From Dermatemys mawii (taxonomy: Eukaryota > Chordata > Testudines > Dermatemydidae), in NCBI GenBank assembly GCA_007922305.1, contig ML677385.1, forward strand, positions 6,536,336-6,600,335: a DNA stretch of 64,000 bases, given 5' to 3'. The position numbers and the translations under genes were made by a program. Under the pieces are notes generated by a model that saw nothing but the letters and a program-made list of their open reading frames with translations, was not told the DNA's origin and did not search any database. This document shows, one piece after another, positions 1-12,217 of this stretch; the stretch's first letter is position 1, and each line of letters starts with the position of its first letter.

Positions 1-1361
1 TAAATGCACTCATTCTGCTGCTTTTTCTGGATGCCCAGCCTTGCCACATGCATTAAACGGCCCGACGTGAAGACTTGTCTCAAGCCAAAGGAATTTTCCT
101 CCCAAAGGTGGGATGGTTAAAACCAGCATGGAGCAGCTCTATGCAGAATGCTGTACAAACAGTCTTGAAGCCACACAACAAGGTCAGTGAATGCAGTTTC
201 CCCACCTATAAATCTCAGAGGCCCAGATCACCATTTTCTGCTGAAATTCCCCTGCAAGGTGGTGTTGAGGGAAGAGGTCTCCAAGAGGTTTTCTCCCAGA
301 GATCCCCACAAATCATCTCATAAAGAAGTGGGTTTGCCCTCTCCCTTGTGCAACGCACACAGGAGCCCGCCCTCACATCTTTGAGAGGGCTACACAGAGA
401 ACTGTATTTTCTCTTTCACCTAGTTTGCGTGGAGCTGAGGTGGGAAATGATCACCCCACTCTGTCTCTAGGCCCTCCCTCAGAATAGGCACTGGACAAGG
501 TGGGGGAGAAGGCCAGGAGGAAATGGTGCTATGTCACACTTCTGCCAAGAAGTGGCGAGATCTGTGCACAGAGGGTCTCCTTTATATAAGGACACAGTCT
601 GAGCCAGAGCGTTTAAGGCGGCAGAGGGTGTCAGTGTCGGAGCAAGGATCGGACTCTGGGAGGGCTGTTCTCCCAAGCCAGTGCTCAGACCACTAGGCCA
701 CATCCTTTTTTGCCTGAGTTCAGTGAAAATCCAGTTCTAAAAAAAAACCCAATCCCCAGAAAATGGTGAAAGCTGTAATTTCAACTGGAGATCAAAGCCA
801 GAATTGGGTATGATCCAGGGGCTTTTGGAGAACAGGCTGAGTATGAAGCCCTCCTTTGGCATATCAGAAAGATCCCTGTCCCCAATCCATGTTGGTGGTT
901 AGTGAGCATAGTTCAGTGGTGGGAAGGCCAGTCAGCAGAGATCTCCAGACCTGGCCTGGCCTGGCCTGGCCAGTCAGCAGCTCCTACCTTCTTTCCGGGA
1001 TAACTGGGTCAACACAGCTGGTCTTAAGTGATTTATATTTCACATGAACACTGTCCCGTCACTGGGTGCTTCTAAGACATGCAAATCCCAGTAGCAGACA
1101 GGGTTGCATGCACACAAGTTGCACAGTGGAGCATGGCTTGCTATGCTGGGAAGCAACAGGAAGAGAGAAGTGCAGAAAGACATACTCAGAGGCTGAGAAT
1201 AACGCCACTCCCAAGGAGTGGGTCCAGCAGCAGCAGCAGAATAACCTGAAAAGCAGAAGCAGCATTACAGAGAGGACTGAGGCAGTGGAACAGCGGCGAA
1301 GGGGCACCCCTCCCCAGAACAAGGCATATGTCATATGGGGATGAGAGAGAGAGACCTAGAT
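1..1361. other. Unassigned sequence with a SINE-like scrap
   Basis: No gene recognised. About 590-705 ends in a phrase (CAGTGCTCAGACCACTAGGC) typical of old amniote tRNA-derived or LINE-2-type repeats, so a MIR-like remnant is likely there. At 951-970 the pentamer CTGGC is repeated four times, and the 13-mer GGCCAGTCAGCAG lies on both sides (926-938 and 968-980), a small local duplication. Short ORFs overlap on both strands without domain resemblance. Confidence 0.4.
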
Positions 1362-1678
1362 CAGGGATCGGCAATCTTGGCACACTGCCCTGCAGGTTAA
1401 GCACCCTTGGCAGACCCGGTCGGTTTGTTTACCTGCCGCGTCTGCAGGTTCGGCCAATCGCGGCTCCCACTGGCTGCAGTTCACCGATCCGGTCTAATGG
1501 GGGCTGCGAAAAGCCGTGTGGTGCTGGCCCCTGCTTCCCCCATCGGACCAGAGCGGCGAACCGTGGCCAGTGGGAGCCATGATTGGCCGAACCTGCGGAT
1601 GTGGCAGGTAAACACACCAGCCGGGCCCATCAAGGGTGCTTACCCTGGGGGGCCACATACCAAGGTTGCCGATCCCTG
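1362..1678. mobile_element. hAT-type MITE with CAGGGATCGGCAA ends
   Basis: The element starts CAGGGATCGGCAATCTTGG and ends CCAAGGTTGCCGATCCCTG, a near-perfect terminal inverted repeat. Flanks are ACCTAGAT (1354-1361) and CCCTAGAT (1679-1686), an 8-bp target duplication with one mismatch, as expected of hAT transposition. The two halves are largely mutually inverted and GC-rich, with no transposase. A second copy of the family lies at 20751-21026. Short ORFs inside have no biological support. Confidence 0.88.
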
Positions 1679-4379
1679 CCCTAGATGATCAAAGCGAGCT
1701 TTATAGACAAACACAGACACATGAGGCACTAGTAAAAAGAAGTGCCTGAAAGCACCACATAGCAACCTTTTTAAGTCTAGTTTTTAATAAGCTAAACCTG
1801 GGAGAAGGGAATGGATTGAAGACATAGCTCTGTCTTCCCTGTGTTTTCTTTTCAGCGTGATGTGTGTTCACAGCCTGATGAGTCATCACTTAGTGTCTGT
1901 GACACTTACATGCCGGATGTCCAAGGAGAGAAGCTAGGCAGCTTCTGCCAGCATGGCCAGGCTACAAGCCAACAGCACGGGGGACAGATCCTTTGTCCCT
2001 ATGCACAGAGCTCCACCACCAGCCCATCCCATCTTTCACCTCCGGGTGCATATCTAGCTTCTCGTGCTCAGGAGTGGCAGCTGTCCATTTGGATGGCTCC
2101 AGCCCCCCATATATCTGGGGCATCTCTTCCACAGGCGTCTCCCTTTCCAAACCTTGCTAGAGCTGAAACCCCTCCCCCTTGAAATGATGCTGTACTGAAA
2201 TGTCCAGTAGGGCCCTTGTAGACTTTTCTTGCTTTTTTGTTTCTTTCCCATGGGGGGGCTATCAAGCCCCAACATTTGTAAAATATGAAATATCTACCTA
2301 CCTTTCTGGGGTATTGTGAAGACTCATTCAGTAGTAGTTAGAAGGTGCTTTGAGATCCTCAGCTGGAAGGCATTACAGCCATCATTAATAAATGTTGAAT
2401 GGTAAACAATGCTGATCAAAAATGAGGGAGCTAGGGCACCAAAATGAGGCCAATTGCATTCCATGGCCTGGGAACCTAAAGCTTCTTTCTGACCTGATGT
2501 CTACCTGCCTCATGCAGCACTTGGATGACAGCAAAGTTATTTTTTTTCTGACAGGATCCAGAAACTGGGTCACTCTCAATGAAAATCTAAAGCAAATCCA
2601 TCTGGGATTAGGCAGGCCATTGAAAGGTGGTAACACGGGGTATTCATCATGTGTGCCCAGGACAAATGTCTCAGCGCCACACACAGTAAACAAACCAGGG
2701 GCACATTTTTTGCAGCAATAGCATAAGCAAAGGGGTTGCTATGCCGCAAGTTGCCATGCTGCACCAGAGGATTTCAGCGAAAACACCAACAGAAATATTA
2801 AAACATTCCAAAGGTATAATTAATTTACATGATTAAATAAAAAACCCTTAAGAGCAACTGGAATTAATTTTTAGTTCAGCATTTAAAAACCACCACAGTC
2901 AGCTCTTTAAAAACCATCAGCACCACCATCAAATCTAGCCCAGCTTCGGTAATCTACAAGGCTCCAGCATGCATATGGCCTATACATACGCTGCATTAAC
3001 TTGACTGCTTGCACTAGACAACATAATTGAAAGGGAACAATGAAAACCCAGCATTAATGCAGCATTCTGTGTCAGGATGGCTGTTTCGTCCTAATTCTCA
3101 GCACTTTCCTTCTCTGGGAGGCAAGTGCAGCTGTAAGGATGTAAACAGTGATAATTCAATGCCAATTCAAATCTTTCCAGCAGTGTGGCTCCCTGATCAG
3201 AACTAATAAGCAGATTATTAATAAATTAGAGAATAGGAGCACTTTCCTTAAGTTGGGCAGCAGGATGTATGCACAACCAAATCCTTGTCTAAGTTGTAGA
3301 GGGAAGTGTTCACTTTAAAATACTAGCACTCTGGAAACTATTAACCCCCTAAACCCTAAATTCCTTTTATGTCTGCCCCAGGCAGCAATCTCTGATTCCA
3401 CCCCCCAGCCCCCGCCTGCCTCTCCCCACCTCTCCCCACACTGGTTAATGATCCATCGTCATGTGCCAGTTAACCTCCTCCTATCCCCAGATGGTAGCAG
3501 CTCTGAGAAGTGATGCCCTTTTGTTCAGCCTGCACTGAGATCTGCAAACATTGTTAGTTACTGCATCTGGGATTTCCAACTTCACCAACAATGGCAGGAG
3601 GTCCCTGGAGTCTCCTGACAGGATAAAGTTCATCCCCTCCTTATTTCCTTAGCCAAAGACCATTATCTCTCATTTACATCTAAACTAGTTTTTATATCAT
3701 TTTAAAAGCTGCTCCTCTCCCTATAATCTCAATGCAGATGAATTAAAAGTTTATTCTTCCAATGCTCAAAATGTATGCACTTTCTTTTATTTCTTATTTA
3801 AATCATATACTGTTTTCAATTAAACCTTTTATTTCCTCCCAATTATTATTTCTGGTGTGTTTTCCAGAGCCTTACAACATGGCATCTGATTATACATAAA
3901 GCTTCGGAATAAAGCCCTGTTTTCCCCTTCATTAAGGGCACAAAGGGTTCCTGTGTGAGCCAAACATTACTTTGTGATTTAATGCGACTCTACATTCTAA
4001 ATCGCAGCCCGGCTCTCTGCAAAGCAGATTTTGGAGTGAATCAATGCATTTTCTTGCTGCCACCACCCTTTGCAAATTCCAGCCAATTATTTCACTACCC
4101 AGAATTAGCATTTGATTAAACGGTGCCATTGCATTCAGAGTCTTACCACCAACTCCAAGCTCTGGCAGGGCCACAGTAATCTCTGAAGAACGGATGGCAA
4201 GAAAGGGCACATGGTACTCCCCAAACAGAAAAATGGTATGCTCTAAAAAAAGTGAGACACACGTCCTAAAAGACAGACAGAAAGTGGGGGAGGGAAGAGT
4301 TGTCAAAGTATCATAGATAAATATGGAAAAGACCACTAGACCATCAGATACATTCCCCTGCAGAGGCAGGATATAGACC
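1679..4379. other. Unassigned, mostly unique sequence
   Basis: No gene recognised. About 2285-2400 resembles the 3' part of a MIR/CORE-type SINE (text like GTGCTTTGAGATCCTC followed by a run ending AATAAATGTTGAATG). The 2800-3350 stretch is AT-rich with no repeat I can name. A 134-codon ORF on the minus strand at 3932-4336 has no domain I recognise. Confidence 0.35.
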
Positions 4380-4490
4380 CCTGAAAAACTCCCTAAGTAT
4401 TACAGGATATTGTCCCCAAAACAAAATATATCGGATTTAAACTGATAAGTATAGATACTGTACTTGATCTTAGCCAAACAGAGAGGATGT
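4380..4490 (-). pseudogene. U2 spliceosomal snRNA pseudogene (5' part)
   Basis: Read on the minus strand, 4490 down to about 4380 follows the 5' half of U2 snRNA. The segment complementary to TACTTGATCTTAGCCAAA (4461-4478) is the branch-point-recognition and stem I region. It continues as the complements of AAACTGATAAGTATAGATAC and of GATATTGTCCCC, the region leading into the Sm site. The extreme 5' nucleotides are diverged and the 3' stem-loops III and IV are not recognisable. It is therefore a truncated, mutated copy, probably retroposed, and not a working gene. Confidence 0.8.
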
Positions 4491-6090
4491 GTGTGTGAAA
4501 GAGACCAACAATATTGATCAAGAATTCTACCTTTTTGATGTTAACAACTCAATCTATTTCAAAACTGATGCTAAAAATGTTTCTCAACAGAGGTATATTT
4601 ACGTATGGAATGATCAAATTTAAAGATTTCTTATTGAAACCAATAGGTCAAAATGGTGACAGCATCTTCAATAGAAAACATAGTTCTATTTCAGAAATCC
4701 GAGGCCTACTGTTGCCATGTTACTAGACCAGTGTTATTTCATTACAGGGCAACATACTTGTCTGTTTAATTCTATCAACTTGTTCTTCGTTCTGGGTTTA
4801 ATTCCACTTCAGAATGATAGAAATTGTACAACCCATGATAGCTGTGGCTTCAAACGTCATCCATCCTCATTATGCAAATACGCAATGGCAAAGTTAATCA
4901 ATGGATGTTATATATAGAAAGAGTGAATGACACTACAGGATGTTATAAAGATTTTATTGCTAGGAGTTTGGGACTATCACATTACATTACAAATAGTGGA
5001 ATCACAAATGGGTTACCATACCGGCCTTCCCAAGAAGGTGGTAATAAAACTTTATGGTGTCTCTCCATTTAGGTGTTGCCACATTTGGCTTTTTTGTGGT
5101 CTTTAAGTTTCCCTTCAACTTTTTCCCTCTGAATAACCATGGCAATATTACTGTCTTTAGCAAAATTTCTAATTTTATTTGCTTCTGTATTTTCTTCCTG
5201 GCCAATCTGACAGGTAATATCTGATTGGGTGCTCAACACCTTTGACAAATTATAACTGAATTTGTCCCCAAAAGGGAGAAAAGCCAGAGACTTCATGAAG
5301 TCCACTAGGGATTTCACTATTGCTATCCTTTTTATACAGAATATGCTCAGTTACTACAGGGAGCAATAGAGGTATGAAACCCTAAAACCAGATAGATTAG
5401 ATACTGTGAAGACATTAGGGTCTACATTACCCAGGCTGGGCACTCAAAAGCCAAGATACTCAAATTAATGGACTTGAGAACATTTTGGTCTGAGTGAATC
5501 ACTCAACGACAATGGGAGAGCTGGGATTAAAGTTCCTAGCTCCCTATGTGACCTCAGTTCTGAAGACTCTGCTAATTCCGTGAAAACTACATGAATTTCC
5601 GGATATTTTCCTTTGTAACAGACTAAAGGAACTTTTTAACATTTTTGTTTTTAATGTCAGCATCAAGAAGAGAAAAAGGCAGCATTGTATATTGTCTTTG
5701 CTAAAAAGAGATGTGAGGTCAGTTTATCCCAACTGAGTTTTACTGTGCAGAATATCTACAGCAACAGGAAAGAGTCTTATTGAATGTGCATGTGAGATTC
5801 TTTACAACTTCGACATCACCGTTTAGTGGAAACTCTTTTTATAATTCCCCACCCTCCTCCTTTTAAAGAAGCAAACAAATCCTCTTATCCTGGTTACAAA
5901 TGATTTGTTTCATTGGAAGCACAAAACAATCCAGCAAAATCTAGTTTAGTAGGAGTTAAGAGTCAGATTTCAAATGCAGCAAAAATATTGTAAGAAGCTT
6001 TTTACCACATTCATATACAATGGAAGTTAGATCCATAGTTTCCACATACATAGAGAAACTAAAGAGATAGGCAAACAGCTGTTTTATCAG
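4491..6090. other. Unassigned AT-rich unique sequence
   Basis: No gene or named repeat recognised. The ORFs present are short (under 85 codons), overlap one another and lack domains. Unique intergenic or intronic sequence is the simplest reading. Confidence 0.3.
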
Positions 6091-6094
6091 GACT

Positions 6095-6275
6095 TTGCAC
6101 AGGACTGGGAGGCAGGAATACCAGGATTCCAGTTCTGGGTCTGATGCTGATTATTTTCTGGGGCCTTGGCCTAGGCATGGCACCTCTCTGACTCAGTTTC
6201 TCCATCTGTAAAGCAGAGATATTACTTCCTACAGTACATGCCTGTAAAGTGCTTGAAGGTGAAAAGTAATATTTT
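6095..6275 (+). repeat. MIR/CORE-type SINE remnant
   Basis: The stretch follows the classic order of a tRNA-derived CORE-SINE. A body with GGATTCCAGTTCTGGGTC is followed by CTCAGTTTCTCCATCTGTAA and then by GTAAAGTGCTTGAAGGTGAA. These are hallmark phrases of the amniote MIR superfamily. The copy is diverged, and its exact ends are not clear. Confidence 0.6.
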
Positions 6276-6329
6276 CAAAAGGTGGGCACATAGTTATCTA
6301 CACTCTGTCAAAAAGGTTACTGGGCCTGC

Positions 6330-6397
6330 CTCAGAGCAGAGGCCTGAACTTTATTTTTCAAGGTCCCTTGCAGCCCTATATTTCTATGATTCTATAA
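6330..6397 (+). repeat. CR1 LINE 3'-end fragment
   Basis: The segment ends with AGGTCCCTTGCAGCCCTATA and then TTTCTATGATTCTATAAAG, the well-known CR1 3' terminus with its ATTCTATGATTCT-type repeat. Only the last tens of bases are present, a typical 5'-truncated CR1. Confidence 0.6.
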
Positions 6398-7079
6398 AGA
6401 AGCAAGCAAGCATGATCACAGAACAATTCTCCACACAATGTGCACAAATGGAGCAAGGACTTATGGTGTGATAGTTCCAATCTGATAAGATTCCTTCAGT
6501 AAACATGAACAACATATTGTACACACTGACCGGTCTGACGTTAGGTCCTTTGTGCATTGGGTATATTCTTCCTAAAATTCAAAAGCAGTTTTAATTAACA
6601 GTTAACGGCTCTGGCCGCCAAAGCCATCCCTACATTTTGGAAAAGACTGACCCAGGAAAAATAATTCCTTTAGGGTCAAATCGTCCTTCTGCTTCTGCTG
6701 AGGGTCTATGCATATGCACCAGATGCCAAGCAGGCCCTTTTCGCTTGTCACATTGAAGAGAGAATGTTCATTGTCTAAGCCCCATTGATCCAGAGAGTTT
6801 CAGCCTGAAGTGTAGCTAGACAGCCAGAAAGTTGGGTCTGAAGCTATCGCAATTTGAGTAACAAAACAGCTAATTGGATTGTATTTTGCCTTATCCCTAT
6901 TCTGTCAGTGTTCTTGTTGTTGCTTTAAACTGCCCTTGTGATGCTTCTAGACTGCTGAGACGCAACTTATTTTTGCAGAGCAAGGACAGTTATGGTACTT
7001 TCTGTTACTAATTCTGTAATTTATGTTGTTTGTGCTAGCAGGAAACTCCGAGAGATGTTTTATCTCAGTCTGGCTCCTG
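6398..7079. other. Unassigned sequence
   Basis: No gene, RNA or named repeat recognised between the CR1 3' end and the following L2-like fragment. Confidence 0.3.
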
Positions 7080-7245
7080 AGGCTGTTTACCAACATTTGG
7101 CAATATTACTATTATTATTTATGGTGAAAGGTTCCATCAAGGATCAGGGCCCTATTATCTTTAGGGCACATGTGGGCAGACACACACGGAGAAGAAGGCC
7201 AGTCCCTCCTGTGAGGGGCCTGGCAATCTAAATAAACAGGTTGTG
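7080..7245 (+). repeat. LINE-2-like 3' fragment
   Basis: It contains GGCCAGTCCCTCCTGTGAGG followed by CTGGCAATCTAAATAAACAG, a diverged form of the widespread amniote phrase about 'cagtccctgccccaaagagcttacaatctaa'. The same phrase recurs in better shape at 10205-10425 and 58290-58385, so three copies of one old family are present. Confidence 0.45.
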
Positions 7246-7477
7246 GAAAAGGTGGGGGAAAGACATGCAAAGTGCAAACTGTTTTTGGCTGCTTATGGGG
7301 TGGGGACTGGTGGAGACAGAAAGGCACACAGGTGTGGGGGGGAAGAAGGGATGGAGGTAAGGGCCGAGGTGAGGAGAGAAGAAGAGATAGTGAAGATGGA
7401 GGTACATGAAAGAGAAGGAGGGGGCGATGTGAGGAAGCAGGAGTGGGCAGAGAGAATGGGCTAGTGAAGGACAGTGA
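7246..7477. repeat. Purine-rich low-complexity tract
   Basis: The plus strand is dominated by G and A, especially at 7316-7460. Overlapping ORFs here encode Pro/Ser/His-rich or Glu/Arg-rich strings with no domain and reflect base composition only. Confidence 0.55.
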
Positions 7478-7668
7478 GGCCACATCTATAGCAGCAGCAC
7501 AGCTGTAGTGCTAAGTGAGGATGCTGCCTATGCTGATGGGAGATCTGCGTAGGTACTTCACCTCCTTGAGAAGATCTCCCGTCACCATGGTGCTGTCTAC
7601 ACTGGGAGCTAGGTCAGCGTAATGGTGTCGCCATTACAGCGACACAGGTTGGTAGTGTAGACCAGGCC
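7478..7668. mobile_element. Harbinger-type MITE with TGA duplication
   Basis: It starts GGCCACATCTATAGCAGC and ends GTAGTGTAGACCAGGCC, so the ends are imperfect inverted repeats of the GG...TCTAcAc type also seen on the large Harbinger element at 36132. TGA is present on both sides (7475-7477 and 7669-7671), matching the 3-bp duplication of PIF/Harbinger elements. It has no coding capacity. Confidence 0.8.
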
Positions 7669-8623
7669 TGAGTCTGACAGTCAGAGAAGAAAGCAATCCA
7701 TGTGAAAGGGACAAGAGCTCAAGCTTCCAGTCATGGCAGGCGGCTGGTGGGGTTAGGCTGGGGTCTGTGGCTTTTTAGGTCAGCGCTGGAGCTCGTCCTG
7801 CTGGTGCTGAGTCCCCACTCAGGGAGGAGAGAGGGGAACGAAGAGTGAGGGCCGCTGCTTGGCCTGGTAGGAGAGAGCGGGCAGCGGGAGAAGGGCCAAG
7901 GAGACCCATGCCCTTCTGCTGGGGCTGCTGTTCTGGCCCAGAGGAGCTCTAAATCAACCCGTTATGTTCATTACTGTCATGAATACAGTGCTCTGGGGCT
8001 GAAAGGCGTATTATACGGGAAACATTTTTAACACTTTTAGTCACAAGAATCTGTGCATTTGAACTGCCTTGAATTTGAAGCGTAAATGTCTTTGCAGCAC
8101 AAAACAACAGCCAGTTCCAGGATAAAAACAACTCAACGCTACCAAGGGCTGCCAAATATTAGAAGCGCAATAATGGAGCAGACAAGGTGGGGCATCCTCA
8201 TCTGAATCACAAAAGCGGGTAGCCAGTGGTTACTGACACAAGGATTGACAAGTGCTCGCCTGTCTATGCTCAATGGGAGACCTCTTCATAAAAGGCTCTG
8301 TTAAACCAATAGATATGCCTCTTCGTAGGCCACGCTCTAGTAAAGAGCTGTCAACCACTGAGCAGGAAAAGTATTCCAGAACTTTTTCTTTTGAATCTGC
8401 ACAATTCAAGGTCAATGTGAGGTCAGGTTTATTGCTGACTCATGTCATGTAAAATATACAGGTGTGGATGGACCATGGAAGAGCAGCATACTGGGGTAAT
8501 GGGATCTTGACCTTCCTTTTTGTTCTTCCTTCAAATATTCTGCAATTACCGGCCTATGGTAGAAGGATGTAGGAAAGCAAACATGCTGAAAACTCCATTG
8601 CTCTGCAGTTGTTTGCTCTAAGC
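7669..8623. other. Unassigned sequence
   Basis: No gene or repeat I can name. 7730-7940 is moderately GC-rich. The remainder is of ordinary composition with only short, overlapping ORFs. Confidence 0.3.
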
Positions 8624-9252
8624 TAGGGGTGGGCAAACTTTTTGGCCAGAGGACCACACGGGGCTTCAAAATTGTGCAGAGGGCTGGGTAGGGAAGGCCC
8701 CACCCCCATCCTACCCCCACCCATTTCCCGCCCCCTGAATGCCCCCCCCCACAACCGGCTTACCTACTCAGCCTGGTGCAGGGCCCCACGGCTCGCAGCG
8801 CTCCGCTCGGCCATGCATCTTGCCGTGCTCCGCCCGGCACCCCAGCCTGGTGCCCGGAGCGCAGGACCTCGCAGCTTGCTGCGGTCAGCCCGGCACCCCA
8901 GCTCGGGGCATGGGGCCCTGTGGCAAGACAAGCTGGGCCTGGTCCCCGGCTCGGAGCGCAGGGCTGTAGGGCTTTCCGCGCTGGGCCTGGCCCCCCGGCC
9001 GGGAGCACAAGGCCTTCAGCGCTGGACCCGGCTCCCCGGCCGGGAGCGCAGAGCCGCGAAGCTTTTCGCACTAGGCCCGGCCCCGTGGCCGGGAGCACAA
9101 GGCCGCCGGGCTTTCCGCGCTGGGCCCAGCCCCCCGGCCAGAAGCATGGGGCTTGCGGCACTCGGCCCGCCCCCCCAGCCCAAGCTCGCCGGCCGAATGA
9201 AAATGGCCGGCGGACCACATGTGGCCCACAGGCCATAGTTTGCCAACATCTG
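8624..9252. mobile_element. GC-rich hAT-type non-autonomous element
   Basis: The left end reads TAGGGGTGGGCAAACTTTTT and the right end CCATAGTTTGCCAACATCTG, diverged inverted repeats of a hAT family. The octamer CTCTAAGC is present at 8616-8623 and again at 9253-9260, an exact 8-bp target duplication. The interior (about 8690-9200) is extremely GC-rich and built of degenerate repeats around GGCCCCCCGGCCGGGAGC. Long overlapping ORFs in several frames on both strands (up to 198 codons) result from this composition. No transposase is encoded. Confidence 0.85.
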
Positions 9253-10204
9253 CTCTAAGCCTTGAGGTGCAGCTTGGAAGCATGGAAAGGATGCCTAAGG
9301 AAGCAGACAGGTTGCTGACAGATTCCGTTTTTAATCTGGTTCACTGCCTGTAAAGCCCTACCAGACGGTAAAGGGCCAAGATGACTGCTTTAGGCACCAG
9401 ATCGAGATTTTGCAACACAAGATTGAAAGGGGACTTGAACTTTAAAATAATAAATAAGTAAAAACAAAACAGCCAAACAAAAATCCACACTTCCCTCTGA
9501 AAATTTCATTCCTGCTACTGTTACAAGCCACACCTAAGATTACCATACCTGAAAGACATTTTAAAAAACAAGTTTGTTTATGTTGTACAGCAGACCACAC
9601 TTGGGTACAGGCAGCTTCACACTTTCCCCAGTATAGGGGACCTAGAAACTAAAGCTGATGATTATCAGTAAGAGGCTCTCTTTTAAGCTGTTTTATAAAA
9701 AGACTTTTGGTTCCGACAACAAAGAGTCATGCTAAAGCCTTTAGTGAAATAACACAACAGTCAATAATACAATATTTTGCATAATTATTATGATAATGAT
9801 AATATATTATATAATAGAATATTCAGTGTTCCTCATTTAATACAAGGTATTACCTTGCATAGTATAGAATATAATGTGCACGCAGGTAGTAATTTTCTAT
9901 ATGCAAAACTATACTGAAAGTTATCATTGTTCCTATATTTGTTGTCATGGAAGAGAAGCAGGAGGAAAGATACATTGCAGCTGGACAATTCCACAGGGCT
10001 TGCCATTTGCTCTAGTCTGATATGTCAAGGCTTGACATTCTCAAATAGAAGTGCCATTAAACAAACAGGGTAGCAGTGAGCTCTTCACATCAACTGCAAT
10101 TTAATCAGCTAGTCAGTCTCTGACAATTCAGTGTCCCCACAATAGGTCATTTGGTGACCACTGTGTTCCTTATTTAACATTTGAACAAAGCTGTTGTGTA
10201 CCTC
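9253..10204. other. Unassigned AT-rich sequence
   Basis: No gene recognised. 9770-9830 is almost pure A/T with short palindromes. No repeat family can be named. Confidence 0.35.
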
Positions 10205-10425
10205 TATTGCACTTTGCAGAGAGAGGCCTGATTATTATTACTTGTCATCTGGGAGCAGCCAGATCAGTATCAAGCCCTATTTTTCTATGCAACACAAGCA
10301 CACGCATGTGTGGAAACATGGTTCCTGCCTTGAAGAGTTTACAGTCTAACTCAACACAAGTGAATGTCCCAAACAATAGGAAGGAGAGGGATGAGGAGGC
10401 CAAGAGATATAAAACCATGCAGTTA
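10205..10425 (+). repeat. LINE-2-like 3' fragment
   Basis: It contains CATGGTTCCTGCCTTGAAGA followed by GTTTACAGTCTAACTCAAC, the shared amniote LINE-2-type 3' phrase also found at 7080-7245 and 58290-58385. It is diverged and its ends are uncertain. Confidence 0.5.
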
Positions 10426-10858
10426 TAAATAGTGTATTAACTGTACAACTTGATGGTTACAAATAATCCTAATACTCTGGCATTTGAACAAATATGTCAT
10501 GGATTGTGCAATGCATCTGAGGTGCAACATTTGGATCTGAACTTTCCCAGTGTTTGAGGAGGTTTGGATCCATTGTCTGCTTCATGCCCAGCTCTCCTCT
10601 TAAATAAGCCAAACCCCTCTGTTAACTTTAAGTTAAAGTTAATAAAATGTACATATACTAAGGAACACTGCAATTAAAAAAAAACTCTAAGTATTTAAAA
10701 TGTACAGAATAGTTATGGGAAGGTATATACAGGAAGTGTCGGGGGGTCATACACGTACCTAGATAAGTAGATTTGGATATACTCAGAGTTCACACAATCT
10801 CTTAACTACAAATGTGTAAAATGTTATAAATATTCCAGACACACACATCTTAACTCTG
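10426..10858. other. Unassigned AT-rich sequence before the gap
   Basis: No gene or named repeat recognised. Confidence 0.3.
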
Positions 10859-10868
10859 NNNNNNNNNN
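10859..10868. other. Assembly gap (10 Ns)
   Basis: Exactly ten undetermined bases, more likely a placeholder than a measured length. Features spanning this point cannot be trusted. Confidence 0.99.
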
Positions 10869-12217
10869 CCAGAAACCCTCCCATCATACAACATATACAG
10901 TTTCAGGACTGGGTATAAACTCACCAGCTACCCACCCCCACAGTGCATACATCTTGGCTACCCACTCTAGCTCAGGCTGTCTGCACTGGTAGAGTTACAT
11001 CGCCGCCAGTTACAGCGTGCTCGGAGAGAGCAGAAGGTAAACTGCTGTTGTGTGTTCACACTGTCAGCTGCCTGCGCAATAGCGTGCTCACACTTGCGGC
11101 ACTTACAACACACAGAACACTGATTCAGTGACTTAAAACACAGCCACTATTCACATACCTGTCACTCACTGGCTGCCCCCAGGCAGCACTCATGAGCCAC
11201 AAGACCCCCAGAATGGTGAGTAATCGCAGAGGAAATCAGTGTTCCAGGATCATACTGTACACTGGGCACGTGGCTCTTGGGGACAGCCAGCACTGTAGGA
11301 GGGGGGCCTTATAATCATTACTATCCCCTCATTTTCTACAGGCTGTGTTCATGATGGAAGATATCTTGCTGCTGAGGGTGAGCAGGGAATCAAGGGGGGG
11401 TCTTCTCCAAGGTTGCGGCTTCCTCTCTGGCCACCAGTGAAAGCAGAGTGGCGTGGGAAAGTTACCCTTAATAGGGCAAGAAACAAAGCAGCTCTGCCAA
11501 AGACCCTGTGACAGTGGATTGCCCAGTATCTCCATGAGAGTTTCCTGGAGATCTGCAACAGATTCCTGTGAAGTGAAGGAGTCAATCAACACCCTGTTCT
11601 GCCACTCAGACTAGGCATGTGGTGGTAGCACATCACAGAGACACAAGTCTGCTTTCTGCAACCCACCTGCCCCCAGCAACTCGCTTCAGTGATTCCCAAA
11701 ATCAAAGCCATTAACCAGGGGCCTCCTCTCTTCTTTGTGCTTCACCAAGACCTGATAGCTGTGACTGGCCAGCCTCCTCTGGGGTCGAGAAAAGCTCTTC
11801 GCTGCATGAACGTCTGGCCTCCAAGTTGGCCTCTGCCTATCGGATCCCCTCCCCTTCCATATCCTTGTCCAAGATGTCCTCCTCCTGGCTTGGTCCACTC
11901 TTGACTGGCACACAAGCCACTGAAGTATCCACAGTGGCCTTTACAGCGGAAGTGGGGTCACCACCTAGTATCATGTTCAGCTCTTTCTAGAGTGGTATCT
12001 TGTGGGCACAGATACTCCACACTCTAGAAACACCCAACTGTCCCCCATTTATCATTTCACTTGGAGGAAGAAAAGCCAATGTAGCCTATCAAGTGAGTCC
12101 CTAGTTTACTTTTCCCTTCCTGATCTCTGGGGATTAGGAACTCTGCAAGATCCCCAATGTCCCCTAATTCACAGTGCCACTCAGACCTTGGGAGCTTGGT
12201 GATGTGAACCCCAGCTA
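10869..12217. other. GC-richer block, probable old non-autonomous transposon
   Basis: From about 10973 the text (CAGGCTGTCTGCACTGG, GTAAACTGCTGTTGTGTGTT, ACACTGTCAGCTGCCTGCGC) resembles a dispersed turtle element I have seen before but cannot name. I found no matching right end, so its extent is not defined. The rest, 11150-12217, is composed of GC-rich, CT-rich sequence with no domain in any ORF (the longest is 87 codons). Confidence 0.35.

Noticed and set aside
3932..4336. 134-codon minus-strand ORF next to the U2 pseudogene
   Set aside because: No recognisable domain or family resemblance and no supporting splice structure.
8642..9258. Overlapping ORFs of 198, 160 and 158 codons on both strands
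   Set aside because: They lie within a GC-rich hAT-type element, are Ala/Pro/Gly/Arg-rich in every frame and show no domain.
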